Shown: one piece after another, positions 1 to 9,876 of the stretch
How positions within the stretch are numbered: position 1 is the stretch's first letter
Layout of the letters: each line of letters begins with the position of its first letter
Source of the DNA: Nocardia carnea
Lineage (GTDB): Bacteria > Actinomycetota > Actinomycetes > Mycobacteriales > Mycobacteriaceae
Assembly (NCBI RefSeq): GCF_029869215.1
Contig: NZ_JARWPM010000413.1
Span: 1-45,777 of the forward strand
Length of the DNA: 45,777 nucleotides
Direction of reading: 5' to 3'
Notes under the pieces: generated by a model
The model's database searches: none
Told to the model about the DNA's origin: nothing
Seen by the model: the letters and a program-made list of their open reading frames with translations, nothing else
Position numbers and translations under genes: made by a program

Positions 1-164
1 GCGGGGCCGGGCCGCGGGACCACAAAACCACCCCCCCCCCCCCCACTCCCCCACCAAACTCCCCGCGGGGGGCCCCCCCCCGCCCGCCCCCCCCCCCGGC
101 CCCCACCGCCGAACTTCGGGTGAACGGCGGCCCAACGCCGCCCACCCCAGGATGAACCACCGGT
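1..164. other. Low-complexity G/C contig end
   Basis: The first 100 bases are mostly runs of C and G broken by a few A-rich words. I see no coding frame or recognisable site. A similar tract lies near the other end (45590-45690). I read both as assembly or sequencing artefacts at contig ends, not biology. Confidence 0.6.
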
Positions 165-232
165 TTGACGGACCTGTTACCCGCGGCGAAATTCCTGGAG
201 TCGACACGAACGAACCGCCGGAAACGACGAAA

Positions 233-256
233 GCGGGCCCACCGCAGCGGACCCGC
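233..256 (-). terminator. Hairpin after the TM2 gene
   Basis: An 8-bp stem (GCGGGCCC at 233-240 with GGACCCGC at 249-256, one G-U pair) closes an 8-base loop, 23 bases past the stop of the minus-strand TM2 gene. There is no U tract, which is common for actinobacterial terminators. The role is inferred from position. Confidence 0.4.
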
Positions 257-278
257 ATATCGTTCCCGGCAGAGCGGC

Positions 279-812
279 TCAGTCCCGCAGGGGACGGCCG
301 TAGGAGTCGGTCACCTTGCCGGTGAGCATCATGATGCCGTCGATGAGACCCCAGATCGGTCCCACGATTCCGCAGGTGAAAATGGTGGCCGCGATCTGGC
401 CGATGGCGATACCCGTGTCACCGATGTAGAACCGGCCGACACCGAACCCGCCGAGGAAGATCTGCAGCAGCCCCGCCACCAACTTCTGCTTGTCCGACAG
501 CGGCACACCGTACATATCGCGGCCGTACGGCGCCTCGGGGTCCATCGGGTTGTACCCCATGGGCGCGCCGTAGCCGGGGCCCGGCTGCCCGTAGCCCGGT
601 GCGGCGCCGTACTGCGGGTCCGGTTGCCCGGGATAGGGCTGCTGGCCAGGATACGGCTGCGCCCCGTACGGCTCCGACGGGTACGGCTGCGACGGGTACG
701 GCTGGGCCTGCGGCTGCGACGGATAACCCGGCGCCCCGGGTGATTTGCTCAGATCCGGGCCGGTACCCGGCGGGCCGTACTGAGGTCCGCCCTGCTGGTA
801 CGGATCGGTCAC
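279..812 (-). CDS. TM2 domain membrane protein with Pro/Gly/Tyr/Gln-rich N-terminus
   Basis: This is a 177-residue protein. The first 100 or so residues are a disordered Pro/Gly/Tyr/Gln-rich repeat region (many YPGQ and YPSQP units). A TM2 domain follows: KQKLVAGLLQIFLGGFGVGR, then FYIGDTG and a second hydrophobic hairpin ending IWGLIDGIMMLTG. TM2 proteins are small two-helix membrane proteins of unknown biochemical role. I chose GTG at 812 because GGAGG lies seven bases upstream; a longer frame reaches 929 but has atypical composition. It lies downstream of lgt on the same strand, separated by 306 bp that hold a tandem repeat and a large hairpin, so it is probably transcribed separately. Confidence 0.8.
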   Translation of the reverse strand: MTDPYQQGGPQYGPPGTGPDLSKSPGAPGYPSQPQAQPYPSQPYPSEPYGAQPYPGQQPYPGQPDPQYGAAPGYGQPGPGYGAPMGYNPMDPEAPYGRDMYGVPLSDKQKLVAGLLQIFLGGFGVGRFYIGDTGIAIGQIAATIFTCGIVGPIWGLIDGIMMLTGKVTDSYGRPLRD

Positions 813-930
813 ATTCTCCTCCTTCGTGGTGCCCCCGGTATTGGAGGACAACCGATTTCTCGCCTCCCCTCCCCCGAGATGCTGCCAGACGGCCACGGTA
901 GCCGCTTCGCAACGCCCTGTCCTGTGCATG

Positions 931-1074
931 GCGCCGCCTACGGCGACGCAGGGGTTCGGGCCCTTGGTCGCGTTCTTTCACTCCGACGCTCTGTGTTCGA
1001 TTGCGCCGCCTCCGGCGTCGCCGGTTCGGGGCCCCCGGAGTCTCGTTCTTCACTCCGCCGCTCCAGAACGAGAC
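931..1074. repeat. Two tandem imperfect 72-bp repeats
   Basis: Copy A (931-1002) and copy B (1003-1074) both begin GCGCCGCCT and share GGTTCGGG, CGTTCTT and CACTCCG blocks in the same order, with about one quarter of positions differing. They fill most of the 306-bp gap between lgt and the TM2 gene. No protein frame fits. The second copy also forms half of the hairpin at 1023-1086. Confidence 0.6.
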
Positions 1075-1086
1075 GGGCCCCGAACC
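1023..1086 (-). terminator. Large hairpin downstream of lgt
   Basis: GGTTCGGGGCCC (1023-1034) pairs with GGGCCCCGAACC (1075-1086), and TCTCGTTCT (1041-1049) pairs with AGAACGAGA (1065-1073). The two stems are separated by a small asymmetric internal loop and capped by 15 bases. It starts 33 bases past the lgt stop, so termination or mRNA-end protection is plausible. It may instead be a dispersed palindromic repeat. Confidence 0.5.
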
Positions 1087-1118
1087 ACGGAGGTGGACGG
1101 TATAGGAGACCTGGCTGC

Positions 1119-2393
1119 TCAGGCCTTCTCCGTTGCGCCGGCTGCGGAGTCCGCCTGCTCATGGGATGCAGGATCGGTGTGTGCGGTGCCGGATTCGTCC
1201 CGGGTGGATTCTTTCGCGCCGGGCTTCGAGTCCGTGGTGTTTTCCTCGCTCGCGGATTTCGGCGACTCCTCGTCTGCGACGTCTTTCGCGAGGGCGTCCT
1301 TCGTCATATCGGCCTCGGCGGCGTCACCGGCGGTTTCGGCGTCGGTGTCCGGAGCCGGCTTCGTGGACTCGTCTCCGGCGGGTTCGGCAGGTTCGCCGGT
1401 GGTGGAACCCGGTTCCGCGGCGCCCGCTGCCCGCAGGGCTCCCCACTGCCACGGCCACGGACGCGGCCCTGCGCCCGGTTGCAGCTGATCCGCGGTTTCC
1501 CGGCCCTTCGTCGCGAACAGGAAGTAGGCGATCGCGGCCAGGAACACCAGCGCGGAGGTGAACGAGTTGATCCGGATACCGGCGATCTGGGTGGCCTCGT
1601 CGTCGCGCATCAGTTCCACGAAGAACCGCCCGAAGCAGTAACCGGCCACGTACAGCGCGAACAGGCGCCCGTGCCCGATGCGGAACCGCCGGTCGATGTA
1701 CACCAGCGCCACGACCACCGCGACGTTCCACACCAGCTCGTACAGGAAGGTGGGATGGACGACGGATTGCACCTCGCCCGAGGAGACGCCGTTCATCATG
1801 TCGAGCCGGCCGGACTCGTCGAAGCGCAGGTAGATCTCCAGACCCCACGGCACCTCGGTTTCGCGGCCGTAGAGCTCCTGGTTGAAGTAGTTACCGAGCC
1901 GGCCGATGGCCTGGGCCAGCAGAATCGGCGGCGCGATGGCATCACCGAGGGCGGGTAGCGGGATCTTGTAGATCCGGCAGGCGATCCAGGCGCCGATACC
2001 GCCGAGGAACACCGCACCCCAGATACCGAGACCGCCCTGATAGATCTTGAGCGCGTCCATCGGGTTGCCGTCCGCGCCGAAATACTTCTGCCAGTCGGTG
2101 GCCACATGGTAGAGCCGCCCGCCGATGAGCCCGAACGGCACGGCGAATACCGCGACGTCCAGCACGGCCCCGGCTTCACCGCCGCGGGCACGCCAGCGTT
2201 TCTCGCCCCACCAGATGGCGACGACGATGCCGAGGATGATGCACACCGCGTACGCGCGCAGCGGGAACGGCCCGAGCTCCCAGACGCCCTGCGGCGGGCT
2301 GGGTAGGTAGGCCAGCAGTTCGGTGGCGGGCGGAATGGCGCCGCCTGGGGTTCCGGCGGTCGAGGCGGTCTCCGGTACGGCAAGAACGGTCAC
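1119..2393 (-). CDS. lgt: Prolipoprotein diacylglyceryl transferase with long acidic tail
   Basis: Lgt moves diacylglycerol from phosphatidylglycerol to the lipobox cysteine of prelipoproteins, the first step of lipoprotein maturation, at the cytoplasmic membrane. The 424-residue protein shows several hydrophobic segments, the Lgt signature GRLGNYFNQELYGRE, then HPTFLYEL and GRFFVELMRDD. Residues after about 300 form an Ala/Glu/Asp/Thr-rich hydrophilic tail, as in many actinobacterial Lgt proteins, which makes it longer than the roughly 290-residue enterobacterial enzyme. The GTG start at 2393 lies six bases past a TACGGT -10 box, suggesting a leaderless transcript of its own. The gene follows trpA as in M. 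tuberculosis (Rv1613-Rv1614). Confidence 0.95.
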   Translation of the reverse strand: MTVLAVPETASTAGTPGGAIPPATELLAYLPSPPQGVWELGPFPLRAYAVCIILGIVVAIWWGEKRWRARGGEAGAVLDVAVFAVPFGLIGGRLYHVATDWQKYFGADGNPMDALKIYQGGLGIWGAVFLGGIGAWIACRIYKIPLPALGDAIAPPILLAQAIGRLGNYFNQELYGRETEVPWGLEIYLRFDESGRLDMMNGVSSGEVQSVVHPTFLYELVWNVAVVVALVYIDRRFRIGHGRLFALYVAGYCFGRFFVELMRDDEATQIAGIRINSFTSALVFLAAIAYFLFATKGRETADQLQPGAGPRPWPWQWGALRAAGAAEPGSTTGEPAEPAGDESTKPAPDTDAETAGDAAEADMTKDALAKDVADEESPKSASEENTTDSKPGAKESTRDESGTAHTDPASHEQADSAAGATEKA

Positions 2394-2399
2394 GGGGCA

Positions 2400-2405
2400 A
2401 CCGTA
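2400..2405 (-). promoter_or_regulatory. -10 box of lgt (leaderless)
   Basis: TACGGT on the minus strand ends six bases before the lgt GTG. With transcription starting about six bases past the hexamer, the mRNA would begin at the start codon. No Shine-Dalgarno sequence fits this start. Confidence 0.45.
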
Positions 2406-2578
2406 GTCCAGGAGGCTCCGTTCGCAAGTACGGCCATCGGCCGAGTTGGCGCGCAGGGCCCGCCGGGCGGGTCGGCAAGTCCGCGTACCGGGTATTCCGA
2501 GTCCTCAGGGCAGCGGGCCGCAGGGCAGATCAGGTCAGAATTCGACCGCCGCCACCCGCGCATATCAGCAGGCCGGGA

Positions 2579-3379
2579 TCAGGATGCCACCGCGGCGGCC
2601 CGGACTCCCCCGGCCAGTTCCGCGGTGAGGGCACGCACCGCGTCGAGGCTTTCGGCGGCGGCGGTGACCAGGGCCGAACCCACGATCACGCCGTCGGCGT
2701 AGGCCGCGATCTCGGCGGCCTGCGCGCCGGAGCGCACCCCGAGGCCGACACCGATCGGGATATCGCTGTGCGCGCGGATCCGGGCGCACAGCGCGGGTGC
2801 CATGGTCGAGACCGCGTCCCGGGCGCCGGTGACGCCCATGGTGGAGGCGGCGTAGACGAATCCGGAGGTGGCGTCGAGGGTCGCGGACAGCCGTTCCTCG
2901 GTGGACGACGGCGCCACCAGGAAAATGCGGTCCAGATGGTGCGCGTCGGAGGCGGCGAACCAATCGCCGGCTTCCTCCGGGATCAAGTTCGGGGTGATGA
3001 TGCCCGCGCCGCCCGCCGCGGCGAGGTCGCGGGAGAACCGGTCGACCCCGTATTTGAGCACCGGGTTCCAGTAGCTCATCACGACCGCCTGCGCGCCCGC
3101 CTCGGTAACGGCTTCGACCACGGAGAACACATCACGAACCCGGACACCACCGCGCAGTGCCTGATCGGCGGCGGCCTGGATGGTGGGCCCGTCCATCACC
3201 GGATCGGAGTAGGCGACCCCGACTTCGACGATATCGCAACCGGATTCGACCATCGCCCGCACGACCCGGCGGGAACCCTCCAGGTCCGGATACCCGGCCG
3301 GCAGGTAGCCGATGAGCGCCGCACGATCGTCTGCCCGGCAGGCCGCGAAGGTGGCGCCGAGACGGGATTCGGAACTCAC
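2579..3379 (-). CDS. trpA: Tryptophan synthase alpha chain
   Basis: TrpA cleaves indole-3-glycerol phosphate to indole and glyceraldehyde 3-phosphate, and indole is channelled to TrpB. The 266-residue TIM barrel has the catalytic-Glu motif [18 protein letters not shown] (family ELGVPFSDP...DGP), a loop-6-like segment MGVTGARD, and the phosphate-binding [10 protein letters not shown]. The GTG start at 3379 overlaps the trpB stop as GTGA, so translation is coupled, which suits a fixed alpha2-beta2 complex. It is the last gene of the trpCBA run; lgt follows after 185 bp in which I see nothing else. Confidence 0.97.
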   Translation of the reverse strand: MSSESRLGATFAACRADDRAALIGYLPAGYPDLEGSRRVVRAMVESGCDIVEVGVAYSDPVMDGPTIQAAADQALRGGVRVRDVFSVVEAVTEAGAQAVVMSYWNPVLKYGVDRFSRDLAAAGGAGIITPNLIPEEAGDWFAASDAHHLDRIFLVAPSSTEERLSATLDATSGFVYAASTMGVTGARDAVSTMAPALCARIRAHSDIPIGVGLGVRSGAQAAEIAAYADGVIVGSALVTAAAESLDAVRALTAELAGGVRAAAVAS

Positions 3380-4665
3380 TGACCGTTCTCCTTGCCGGTG
3401 TCCGGATCGTCGAAGAGCCCGAACCAGCGGGCGGCGGTATCCATATCCTTGTCGCCGCGCCCGGACAGGTTCACCAGGATGATCGCGCCCTCGCCGAGTT
3501 CACGGCCCAATTCCAGGGCGCCCGCTACGGCGTGTGCGGATTCGATGGCCGGGATGATGCCCTCGGCGCGGCTGAGCAGCAGCAGGGCGTCCATGGCGGC
3601 GGTATCGGTGACCGGCAGGTATTCGGCCCGGCCGATATCTTTGAGGAACGCGTGCTCCGGGCCCACGCCGGGATAGTCCAGTCCGGCCGAGATGGAATGC
3701 GATTCGATGGTCTGGCCGTCTTCGTCCTGCAGCAGGTACGAGTAGGCGCCCTGGAAGGCCCCCGGCGAACCACCGGCGAAGGTCGCCGCGTGCCGGCCGG
3801 TTTCCACCCCGTCACCGGCGGCTTCGTAGCCGACCAGCCGGACGGCGGGATCGTCGATGAAGGCATGGAAGATGCCGATCGCGTTGGATCCGCCGCCCAC
3901 GCAGGCGGCGACGGCATCGGGAAGCCGGCCGGTCAGGCTCTGCACCTGGGCGCGGGCCTCCAGCCCGACGACCCGCTGGAAATCACGCACCATCATCGGG
4001 AAGGGATGCGGACCGGCGGCGGTGCCGAAGCAGTAGTAGGTGTCGTCGGCGTTGGTGACCCAGTCGCGCAGGGCCTCGTTGATCGCGTCCTTGAGGGTCT
4101 GCGAGCCGAGGGTCACCGAGACGACCTCGGCGCCGAGCAGCCGCATCCGGGCCACGTTCAGCGCCTGCCGGGCGGTATCGACCGCACCCATGTACACGAT
4201 GCACCGCAGGCCGAGCAGGGCGCAGGCGGTGGCCGTGGCGACCCCGTGCTGCCCGGCGCCGGTTTCGGCGATGATCCGGGTCTTGCCCATCCGCTTGGCC
4301 AGCAGCGCCTGCCCGAGCACATTGTTGATCTTGTGCGAACCGGTGTGGTTCAGGTCCTCACGTTTGAGCAGGATGCGCGCACCGCCCGCGTGTTCGGCCA
4401 GGCGCGTGCATTCGAACACCGGCGACGGGCGGCCGGTGTAATCACGCTGCAGCCGATCCAGTTCACCGAGGAAACCGGGATCCAGCCGGGCCTTGTCGTA
4501 TTCGGCGGTGACCTCCTCGATCACTGCCATCAGCGCCTCGGGCACATGCCGGCCGCCGTAGACGCCGAAGTGGCCACCCTCGTCGGGCTCGTGCTCGCTA
4601 CGCTGCGCGACGCCTTTGCTGGCCGCGGGCAACGGGGTGTCGGTGGACGATCCGTGCGCCGCCAT
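3376..4665 (-). CDS. trpB: Tryptophan synthase beta chain
   Basis: TrpB is the PLP enzyme that condenses indole with serine to give tryptophan. The 429-residue protein carries the PLP-lysine motif [22 protein letters not shown], the cofactor phosphate loop GGGSNAIG, and a C-terminal GRGDKDMDT. The N-terminal 35 residues before [12 protein letters not shown] are a weakly conserved leader. ATG at 4665 overlaps the trpC stop (TGATG), and its own stop overlaps the trpA start, so trpC-trpB-trpA form one tightly coupled unit. Confidence 0.98.
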   Translation of the reverse strand: MAAHGSSTDTPLPAASKGVAQRSEHEPDEGGHFGVYGGRHVPEALMAVIEEVTAEYDKARLDPGFLGELDRLQRDYTGRPSPVFECTRLAEHAGGARILLKREDLNHTGSHKINNVLGQALLAKRMGKTRIIAETGAGQHGVATATACALLGLRCIVYMGAVDTARQALNVARMRLLGAEVVSVTLGSQTLKDAINEALRDWVTNADDTYYCFGTAAGPHPFPMMVRDFQRVVGLEARAQVQSLTGRLPDAVAACVGGGSNAIGIFHAFIDDPAVRLVGYEAAGDGVETGRHAATFAGGSPGAFQGAYSYLLQDEDGQTIESHSISAGLDYPGVGPEHAFLKDIGRAEYLPVTDTAAMDALLLLSRAEGIIPAIESAHAVAGALELGRELGEGAIILVNLSGRGDKDMDTAARWFGLFDDPDTGKENGQ

Positions 4666-5483
4666 CAGCGCCCCCGCCGGGCCGGTTTGGGGCAGGAGGG
4701 ATGCGTGCCGGCGGTGACCAGTTCGGAGACCGCGGCACGGGGATCACCACTGGTGACCAGGCCCTCGCCGACGAGGACCGCATCCGCACCGGCCCCCGCG
4801 TAGGCGAGCAGATCGGCGGTACCGCGCACTCCGGATTCGGCGATCCGCACCACTTCGGTGGGTAGCCCCGGCGCGATCCGGGAGAAGCAGTCCCGATCGA
4901 CTTCGAGAGTTTTGAGGTTGCGGGCATTGACGCCGATCACGCTGGCACCGGCGGTGAGCGCGCGGTCGGCCTCTTCCTCGGTGTGTACCTCGACCAGCGC
5001 GGTCATCCCGAGGGATTCGGTGCGATCGATCAGCGAGGCCAGGGTGTCCTGTTCCAGGGCGGCGACGATCAGCAGGATCACATCCGCACCGTGGGCGCGC
5101 GCCTCGTGGATCTGATACGGGCCCACGACGAAATCCTTGCGCAGCACCGGAATGTTGACGGTGGCGCGGACCGCGTCCAGATCCTCGAGCGACCCGTGGA
5201 AACGCCGGCCCTCGGTGAGGACGCTGATGATCCGCGCGCCCCCGTCCTCGTAGGCCTTGGCGAGGCTGGCCGGGTCGGTGATCTCGGCGAGCGCCCCCTT
5301 GGAGGGACTGGCCCGCTTCACCTCGGCGATCACGCCGATTCCGTCTTCGAGAAGTGCGGCCTTCGCATCGAGCGGCGGGGGCGCGGCGGCGGCCGCTGCC
5401 TTCACCGCGGGGAAGTCCAGCACCGCTTCCCGAGCGGCTACATCCGAGCGGACCCCGTCGAGAATCGAGTCGAGTACCGTCAT
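4665..5483 (-). CDS. trpC: Indole-3-glycerol-phosphate synthase
   Basis: TrpC closes the indole ring, turning carboxyphenylaminodeoxyribulose phosphate into indole-3-glycerol phosphate. The 272-residue TIM barrel shows [13 protein letters not shown] at strand 1, [45 protein letters not shown] and [11 protein letters not shown] at 5483 has AAGGA about 11 bases upstream. A 145-bp gap separates it from the upstream membrane-protein gene, so trpCBA may have a second promoter, though I see no clear box. No trpF is fused to it or lies nearby; the isomerase step is probably done by the HisA/PriA homologue at 11556-12287. Confidence 0.97.
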   Translation of the reverse strand: MTVLDSILDGVRSDVAAREAVLDFPAVKAAAAAAPPPLDAKAALLEDGIGVIAEVKRASPSKGALAEITDPASLAKAYEDGGARIISVLTEGRRFHGSLEDLDAVRATVNIPVLRKDFVVGPYQIHEARAHGADVILLIVAALEQDTLASLIDRTESLGMTALVEVHTEEEADRALTAGASVIGVNARNLKTLEVDRDCFSRIAPGLPTEVVRIAESGVRGTADLLAYAGAGADAVLVGEGLVTSGDPRAAVSELVTAGTHPSCPKPARRGR

Positions 5484-5628
5484 CTGGCTCGAATCCTTTC
5501 TGGGGAGACACGCGAGTTACTGCCTGCAGGATTCCCCCAGGCGCTGTCTCACCGATGCTGAACAAGAGTAAATGGCAGGCCGCGGCGCGCTGAAGCCGGG
5601 GGCGGGTCACCCGGTTTCGATCGGAGTG

Positions 5629-6678
5629 CTATGGGGTACCGGGCGGATCCGCGGGGCCGGACCCGCGCCGGTCGCGCTCGGGATCCGCGGCGCTGTCCCG
5701 GCCTGCCGGATCGCCGTGCGGTTGCTCCGGCACGACGGAGCCCGGTACCGCCGTCTCGGTTCCCGCGGCGCGGGGACGCGCCGTGGCGCCGGGGAGATCC
5801 GGCGACTCGGCCGGGCCGGTGGGATCGGTGGGGTCGGCACCGGCGTCCAGCGCGTCCCACAGCACGCGTTCGGGTAGCACATCACCCGACTCGCGTTCCT
5901 GGACGGCGCGAGTGGCCGCGGCCTTGCGGGTGGCGGGGTTGTCGTACTTGCCCGACAACTGCTTGGCACCCGACGGCATGCGGGCGAGGAGGAGCCCGGC
6001 GCCGAAGGCGGCCAGCGCGCCGCACAGGGTGAGCACGGCCGGGGCGCCGGCGGTCACCAACTCCTGGACCTCGGCCCGGCCGGGGAGTTCGGCGAGATCC
6101 GCGGCCCGCTGCTCGGTGGCACCGGACCCGGTGAGCAGCGCCAGCGCCGGCACCGCGGTCACCGCGGCGATCAACGCGACCACCACCCCGACCAACCGGC
6201 GCACCCAGCCCTTGGTGGCGAGGACGGCGGCGATCGCCGCCAGCAGGACCAGCGCCAAGGGCGTCAGCGCACCGAACCAGACCCCGCCGTTCAGTTCGTC
6301 GGTCCGCGGCTCGGTCAACCCGTCCGCGGAGGTCACCGTGACCCAGGTGAGCCGGGAGGACCCCCACAGTGCCGCCGCCCCGAATGCCAGCAACGCGATC
6401 GCGGCGACCGGATAGCGACCGCCCCGGGCAGGCGCCGGTGCGACCTCGGCCAAGTCCTGCTCATCACCCCAGTCGAGGGGGCCGGGACGCACAGCGCCGG
6501 GTCCGGCTGCGCCGACCACGCCTGGGCCGGCGCTGGGGCTCACCTCGATGGGAGCCGACTCCCCGGTGCGCGCGGCCGCGCCGGATCCGGTGTCTTGTGG
6601 CGCGGTGGAGCGCCCGGACCCGTCCTCGGGGTCTGGGATGCCGGCGGTGTTGCGGGGGGCGGCGTCGCCTGCGGTCAT
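5629..6678 (-). CDS. Trp-operon-associated membrane protein (TIGR02234-like)
   Basis: The 349-residue protein has a disordered N-terminus (about 1-85, Pro/Gly/Ala-rich), four hydrophobic segments (near 90-108, 132-155, 162-182 and 213-233) and a hydrophilic Asp/Pro-rich tail. It matches the actinobacterial family found between trpE and trpC (Rv1610 in M. tuberculosis), whose biochemical role is unknown. ATG at 6678 overlaps the trpE stop as ATGA, so it is translated together with anthranilate synthase. The position hints at a link to tryptophan supply, but that is inference. Confidence 0.85.
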   Translation of the reverse strand: MTAGDAAPRNTAGIPDPEDGSGRSTAPQDTGSGAAARTGESAPIEVSPSAGPGVVGAAGPGAVRPGPLDWGDEQDLAEVAPAPARGGRYPVAAIALLAFGAAALWGSSRLTWVTVTSADGLTEPRTDELNGGVWFGALTPLALVLLAAIAAVLATKGWVRRLVGVVVALIAAVTAVPALALLTGSGATEQRAADLAELPGRAEVQELVTAGAPAVLTLCGALAAFGAGLLLARMPSGAKQLSGKYDNPATRKAAATRAVQERESGDVLPERVLWDALDAGADPTDPTGPAESPDLPGATARPRAAGTETAVPGSVVPEQPHGDPAGRDSAADPERDRRGSGPADPPGTP

Positions 6679-8255
6679 ACGCCCCCTCCGGAGGAGGCGG
6701 CGACCGATTCGCGGTCCTCGTCCCCGGCCGGTTCGTCGCCGAAGGCGCGCACGGTTTCGGCGGCGGCGACGGCGCGCAGCACGGCCATGGCCTTGTTGCG
6801 GGATTCGGTGTCCTCGTATTCGGCCTCGGAATCGGCCACCACGCCCGCGCCCGCCTGAACGTAGGCGGTGCCGTCCTTGAGCAGGGCCGTGCGGATGGCG
6901 ATGGCGGTATCCGCGTCACCGGCGAAATCGAGGTAACCGACCACGCCGCCGTACACACCGCGGCGGGTCGGTTCGAGTTCCTCGATCAGCTGCATGGCCC
7001 GGACCTTGGGAGCGCCGGAGAGGGTGCCGGCCGGGAAGCAGGCGCGCACCGCGTCCAGGGCGATCTTGCCGGGGGCCAGCCGGCCGGTGACCGTGGAGAC
7101 CAGATGCATCACATGGCTGTAGCGCTCGACGTGGCGGTACTCGGTGACCCGCACCGTTCCCGGCACGCAGACCCGGCCCAGATCGTTGCGGCCCAGATCG
7201 ACGAGCATGAGGTGTTCGGCGTTCTCCTTCTCGTCGGCCAGCAGGCCCTTCTCGAGCAGCAGATCGTCTTCCTCGGTGGCGCCGCGCCAGCGGGTACCCG
7301 CGATCGGATGCGTCGTCGCGACCCCGTCCTGCACGGCCACCAGCGCTTCCGGGCTGGACCCGACGATGGAGAACGCGGTCTCCCCAGCGCTGTCGGGGAT
7401 GTGCAGGAGAAACATGTACGGGCTCGGGTTGGCCGCGCGCAGCATCCGGTAGAGGTCGATGGGCCTGCCGCCGTAATCCATTTCGAAACGCTGCGACAAC
7501 ACCACCTGGAAGGCTTCACCGGCCTCGATCTCGGCGACCAGGCGGCGTACCCCGGCGCCGAATTCGTCCGGTGTGCGGGCTCGGCGATAGTCGGGTTCGG
7601 GCTGGTCGAACACCGAGACCGTGGAGACCGCGGGGGCGGCCAGCGCGGCGGTCATCCGGTCGAGCCGGGCCAGCGCGTCGTCGTAGGCGGCGTCCACATT
7701 GTCGGCGGTGCCGTTCCAGTTCACGGCGTTGGCGATCAGGGTGATCGCGCCTTCGTGGTGATCGAACGCGGCCAGATCGGTGGCCAGCAGCAGCACCATC
7801 TCCGGCAGGTGCAGATCGTCGGCGGCGTGTTCGGGGAGCCGTTCCATCCGGCGCACCGCGTCGTAGCCGAGGTAGCCGACCATACCGCCGGTGAGCGGGG
7901 GCAGGCCGGGCAGCCGTTCGGTGCGCAGCAACTCCAGGGTCTCGCGCAGCGCGTCGAGAGGGTCACCGCCCGAGGGGGCGCCGGCCGGGGTGGCGCCCAG
8001 CCAGGTGGCCGCACCGTCGACGGCGGTGAGCGCCGCCGGGCTGCCCGCGCCGATGAACGACCAGCGCGACCAGGACCGGCCGTTCTCCGCGGATTCGAAC
8101 AGGAAGGTCCCCGCCCGGTCACCGCCGAGTTTGCGGTAGGCCGACAGCGGTGTCTCCGAATCGGCCAGCACCTTCCGGGTCACCGGGACGACCCGGTGTT
8201 CGGCGGCGAGTTCGCGGAATCGTTCGCGGGTGGTTGTCGCGGGAGCGCCGTGCAT
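6675..8255 (-). CDS. trpE: Anthranilate synthase component I
   Basis: TrpE makes anthranilate from chorismate, the first step of tryptophan synthesis, with ammonia from a glutaminase partner (TrpG) that is not in this window. The 526-residue protein contains [45 protein letters not shown] and [15 protein letters not shown], all chorismate-binding domain hallmarks. ATG at 8255 has GGAAAG nine bases upstream; earlier in-frame starts exist at 8264 and 8303. Only 78 bp separate it from the divergent peroxiredoxin gene. I find no leader peptide with Trp codons in that gap, so attenuation is not evident. Confidence 0.95.
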   Translation of the reverse strand: MHGAPATTTRERFRELAAEHRVVPVTRKVLADSETPLSAYRKLGGDRAGTFLFESAENGRSWSRWSFIGAGSPAALTAVDGAATWLGATPAGAPSGGDPLDALRETLELLRTERLPGLPPLTGGMVGYLGYDAVRRMERLPEHAADDLHLPEMVLLLATDLAAFDHHEGAITLIANAVNWNGTADNVDAAYDDALARLDRMTAALAAPAVSTVSVFDQPEPDYRRARTPDEFGAGVRRLVAEIEAGEAFQVVLSQRFEMDYGGRPIDLYRMLRAANPSPYMFLLHIPDSAGETAFSIVGSSPEALVAVQDGVATTHPIAGTRWRGATEEDDLLLEKGLLADEKENAEHLMLVDLGRNDLGRVCVPGTVRVTEYRHVERYSHVMHLVSTVTGRLAPGKIALDAVRACFPAGTLSGAPKVRAMQLIEELEPTRRGVYGGVVGYLDFAGDADTAIAIRTALLKDGTAYVQAGAGVVADSEAEYEDTESRNKAMAVLRAVAAAETVRAFGDEPAGDEDRESVAASSGGGV

Positions 8256-8320
8256 TCGAACCATCTTTCCAGCCGGGCGCCGGGCGCGCTCGACGCACCC
8301 CACGAGCAGGTGCCCGCCGG

Positions 8321-8326
8321 TACTGT
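8321..8326 (+). promoter_or_regulatory. -10 box of bcp (leaderless)
   Basis: TACTGT ends seven bases before the ATG at 8334 and fits the TANNNT actinobacterial -10 consensus. The predicted transcript starts at the ATG, and no ribosome-binding site is visible. It lies in the 78-bp divergent gap shared with trpE. Confidence 0.55.
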
Positions 8327-8333
8327 CCTGGGT

Positions 8334-8798
8334 ATGCAGATCGGCCAGCTCGCCCCGGCATTCGAACTACCGGACCAGACCGGCACCCTCCGTTCCCTCG
8401 ATTCCCTGGTGGCCGGCGGGCCACTCGTACTCTTCTTCTACCCCGCCGCCAACACGCCGGTGTGCACCGCCGAGGCGTGCCACTTCCGCGATCTGACCGC
8501 CGAGTTCGCCGCACTCGGCGCCGGCTGCGCGGGGATCAGCGCCGATGCCGTGGACGTCCAGGCCGGGTTCGCGGGCGCGCAGCGGCTGGAATACCCGCTG
8601 CTGTCGGATTCCGACGGCGCCGTGGCCGAGAGCTACGGGGTCAAACGGGGACTGCTGGGCAAACTCATGCCCGTCAAACGACACACCTTCGTCATCGATA
8701 CCGACCGCACGGTACTCACCGTGATCAGCAGCGAACTGCGCGCGAATGTGCACGCCGATCGGGCGCTGGAGTTCCTGCGCGGCAGAACCACCGCATAA
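8334..8798 (+). CDS. bcp: Peroxiredoxin of the BCP/PrxQ type
   Basis: This is a thiol peroxidase of the AhpC/TSA family that reduces hydrogen peroxide and organic hydroperoxides. The 154-residue protein has the thioredoxin-fold start [15 protein letters not shown], and its active site [14 protein letters not shown] places the peroxidatic cysteine at 44 and a likely resolving cysteine at 49, the CX4C spacing of PrxQ enzymes. The peroxiredoxin Gly/Thr after the Pro is replaced by Val (TPVCT rather than TPGCT). The ATG sits seven bases after a -10 box. Its place opposite trpE matches bcpB (Rv1608c) in M. tuberculosis. Confidence 0.92.
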   Translation: MQIGQLAPAFELPDQTGTLRSLDSLVAGGPLVLFFYPAANTPVCTAEACHFRDLTAEFAALGAGCAGISADAVDVQAGFAGAQRLEYPLLSDSDGAVAESYGVKRGLLGKLMPVKRHTFVIDTDRTVLTVISSELRANVHADRALEFLRGRTTA

Positions 8799-8939
8799 CG
8801 GCGGGAGTGCGACCCCGGCTGTGAATGGCCTCACCTTGACTTCCGAGTTGACACACTCTCGAGCGAAGTCGTGGCAAACTTCTCCTACAGCCGGGTGACC
8901 CTGCCGCTATCGTCACCGGGCCGGAGAGAAGGCGGACTA

Positions 8940-9407
8940 GTGACGGAGTGGCTGAACCCGGTCGAAGGACGGGCCTGGCGCGCGGTGGTCGCACTGCTCA
9001 ACCGCTTGCCGGGGGCACTGGACACCGACCTGCAGCGGGAATCCGGCGTGACCCATTTCGAGTACTGGGTACTCACCCTCCTTTCGGAGGCACCGGATCG
9101 CCGGCTGCAGATGAGCGAACTCGCGCAACGGGCAAATTCATCGCTATCCAGGCTTTCGCATGTCGTGTCCAAACTCGAGCGGATGGGCTGGGCGAGGCGT
9201 ACCGCCACCACCGGCCGCCGCGGGGTGCTGGCCCTGCTCACCGAGGAGGGGCACCAGAAGGTCGTCGAGACAGCTCCCGGATACATGGACGTGGTCCGCC
9301 GGCTGGTGTTCGACGGGCTGGATGCCGAGCAGACCGCGGCCCTGGCCGAGCTCGGCGAGACGCTCACCACGCATCTGAGCACCGTGCTCGGCCGCGCACC
9401 CCAGTAG
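8940..9407 (+). CDS. MarR-family transcriptional regulator
   Basis: The 155-residue protein fits the MarR winged-helix fold: an N-terminal dimer helix, then LQMSELAQRANSSLSRLSHVVSKLERMGWARR as recognition helices and TGRRGVLALLTEEG as the wing. There are no cysteines, so it is not a thiol-based peroxide sensor of the OhrR kind despite lying downstream of a peroxiredoxin. GTG at 8940 has GGAGAGAAGG upstream; an in-frame ATG at 8871 would add 23 residues unlike the family. TATCGT near 8907 could be its -10 box, and TTGACA lies at 8848. The target is unknown. Confidence 0.85.
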   Translation: MTEWLNPVEGRAWRAVVALLNRLPGALDTDLQRESGVTHFEYWVLTLLSEAPDRRLQMSELAQRANSSLSRLSHVVSKLERMGWARRTATTGRRGVLALLTEEGHQKVVETAPGYMDVVRRLVFDGLDAEQTAALAELGETLTTHLSTVLGRAPQ

Positions 9408-9525
9408 CTCCGGGCGTTTTGCGCGGCACTCCCGCCCGGCGGCGGACGGCGACCACTCCCACGGCGAGCAGCACCAGCCCGAGGGCGGCGGCCACCCGGT
9501 CGATTCCCGTTGCGCGCGTGCGGCC

Positions 9526-9876
9526 TCAGGCCGGTTCGGACGGGAGCAGCACGTCGGCGTCGAAACAGGTGTGGGTGCCGGTGTGGCAGGCCGCGCCCTC
9601 CTGATCGACCACGAGCAGCACGGTATCGCCGTCGCAGTCCAGCCGGACCTCGTGGACGTACTGGGTGTGCCCGGAGGTCTCCCCCTTGACCCAGTACTGC
9701 TGCCGCGAGCGCGAATAGTAGGTGGCGCGGCGGGTTGCCAGGGTGCGGGCCAGCGCTTCGTCGTCCATCCACGCCATCATGAGCACATCGCCGGTCGCGC
9801 GTTCCTGGGCGACGGCGGCCACCAGGCCGTCATCGGTGCGTTTGAGCCGCGCCGCGATCGCCGGGTCCAGGCTCAT
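9526..9876 (-). CDS. hisI: Phosphoribosyl-AMP cyclohydrolase
   Basis: HisI opens the adenine ring of phosphoribosyl-AMP, the third step of histidine synthesis. The 116-residue single-domain protein carries the metal-binding DCDGD motif in [16 protein letters not shown] and the zinc cysteines in [12 protein letters not shown]. The HisE (PRA-PH) domain is not fused and no hisE lies here, as expected for actinobacteria. ATG at 9876 overlaps the hisF stop (TGATG), so it is translationally coupled as the last gene of hisA-imp-hisF-hisI. Confidence 0.96.
   Translation of the reverse strand: MSLDPAIAARLKRTDDGLVAAVAQERATGDVLMMAWMDDEALARTLATRRATYYSRSRQQYWVKGETSGHTQYVHEVRLDCDGDTVLLVVDQEGAACHTGTHTCFDADVLLPSEPA

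Noticed and set aside
1..164. An origin or telomere-like element in the G/C runs at the ends
   Set aside because: The runs have no ordered repeat unit or stable palindrome set and look like contig-end artefacts.
6369..8333. A long N-terminal extension of the peroxiredoxin frame
   Set aside because: It is antisense to trpE; the peroxiredoxin fold begins at 8334, directly after a -10 box.
8256..8333. A trp leader peptide or T-box-type attenuator before trpE
   Set aside because: The 78-bp gap shows no Trp-codon ORF, no T-box motif and no terminator/antiterminator pair.
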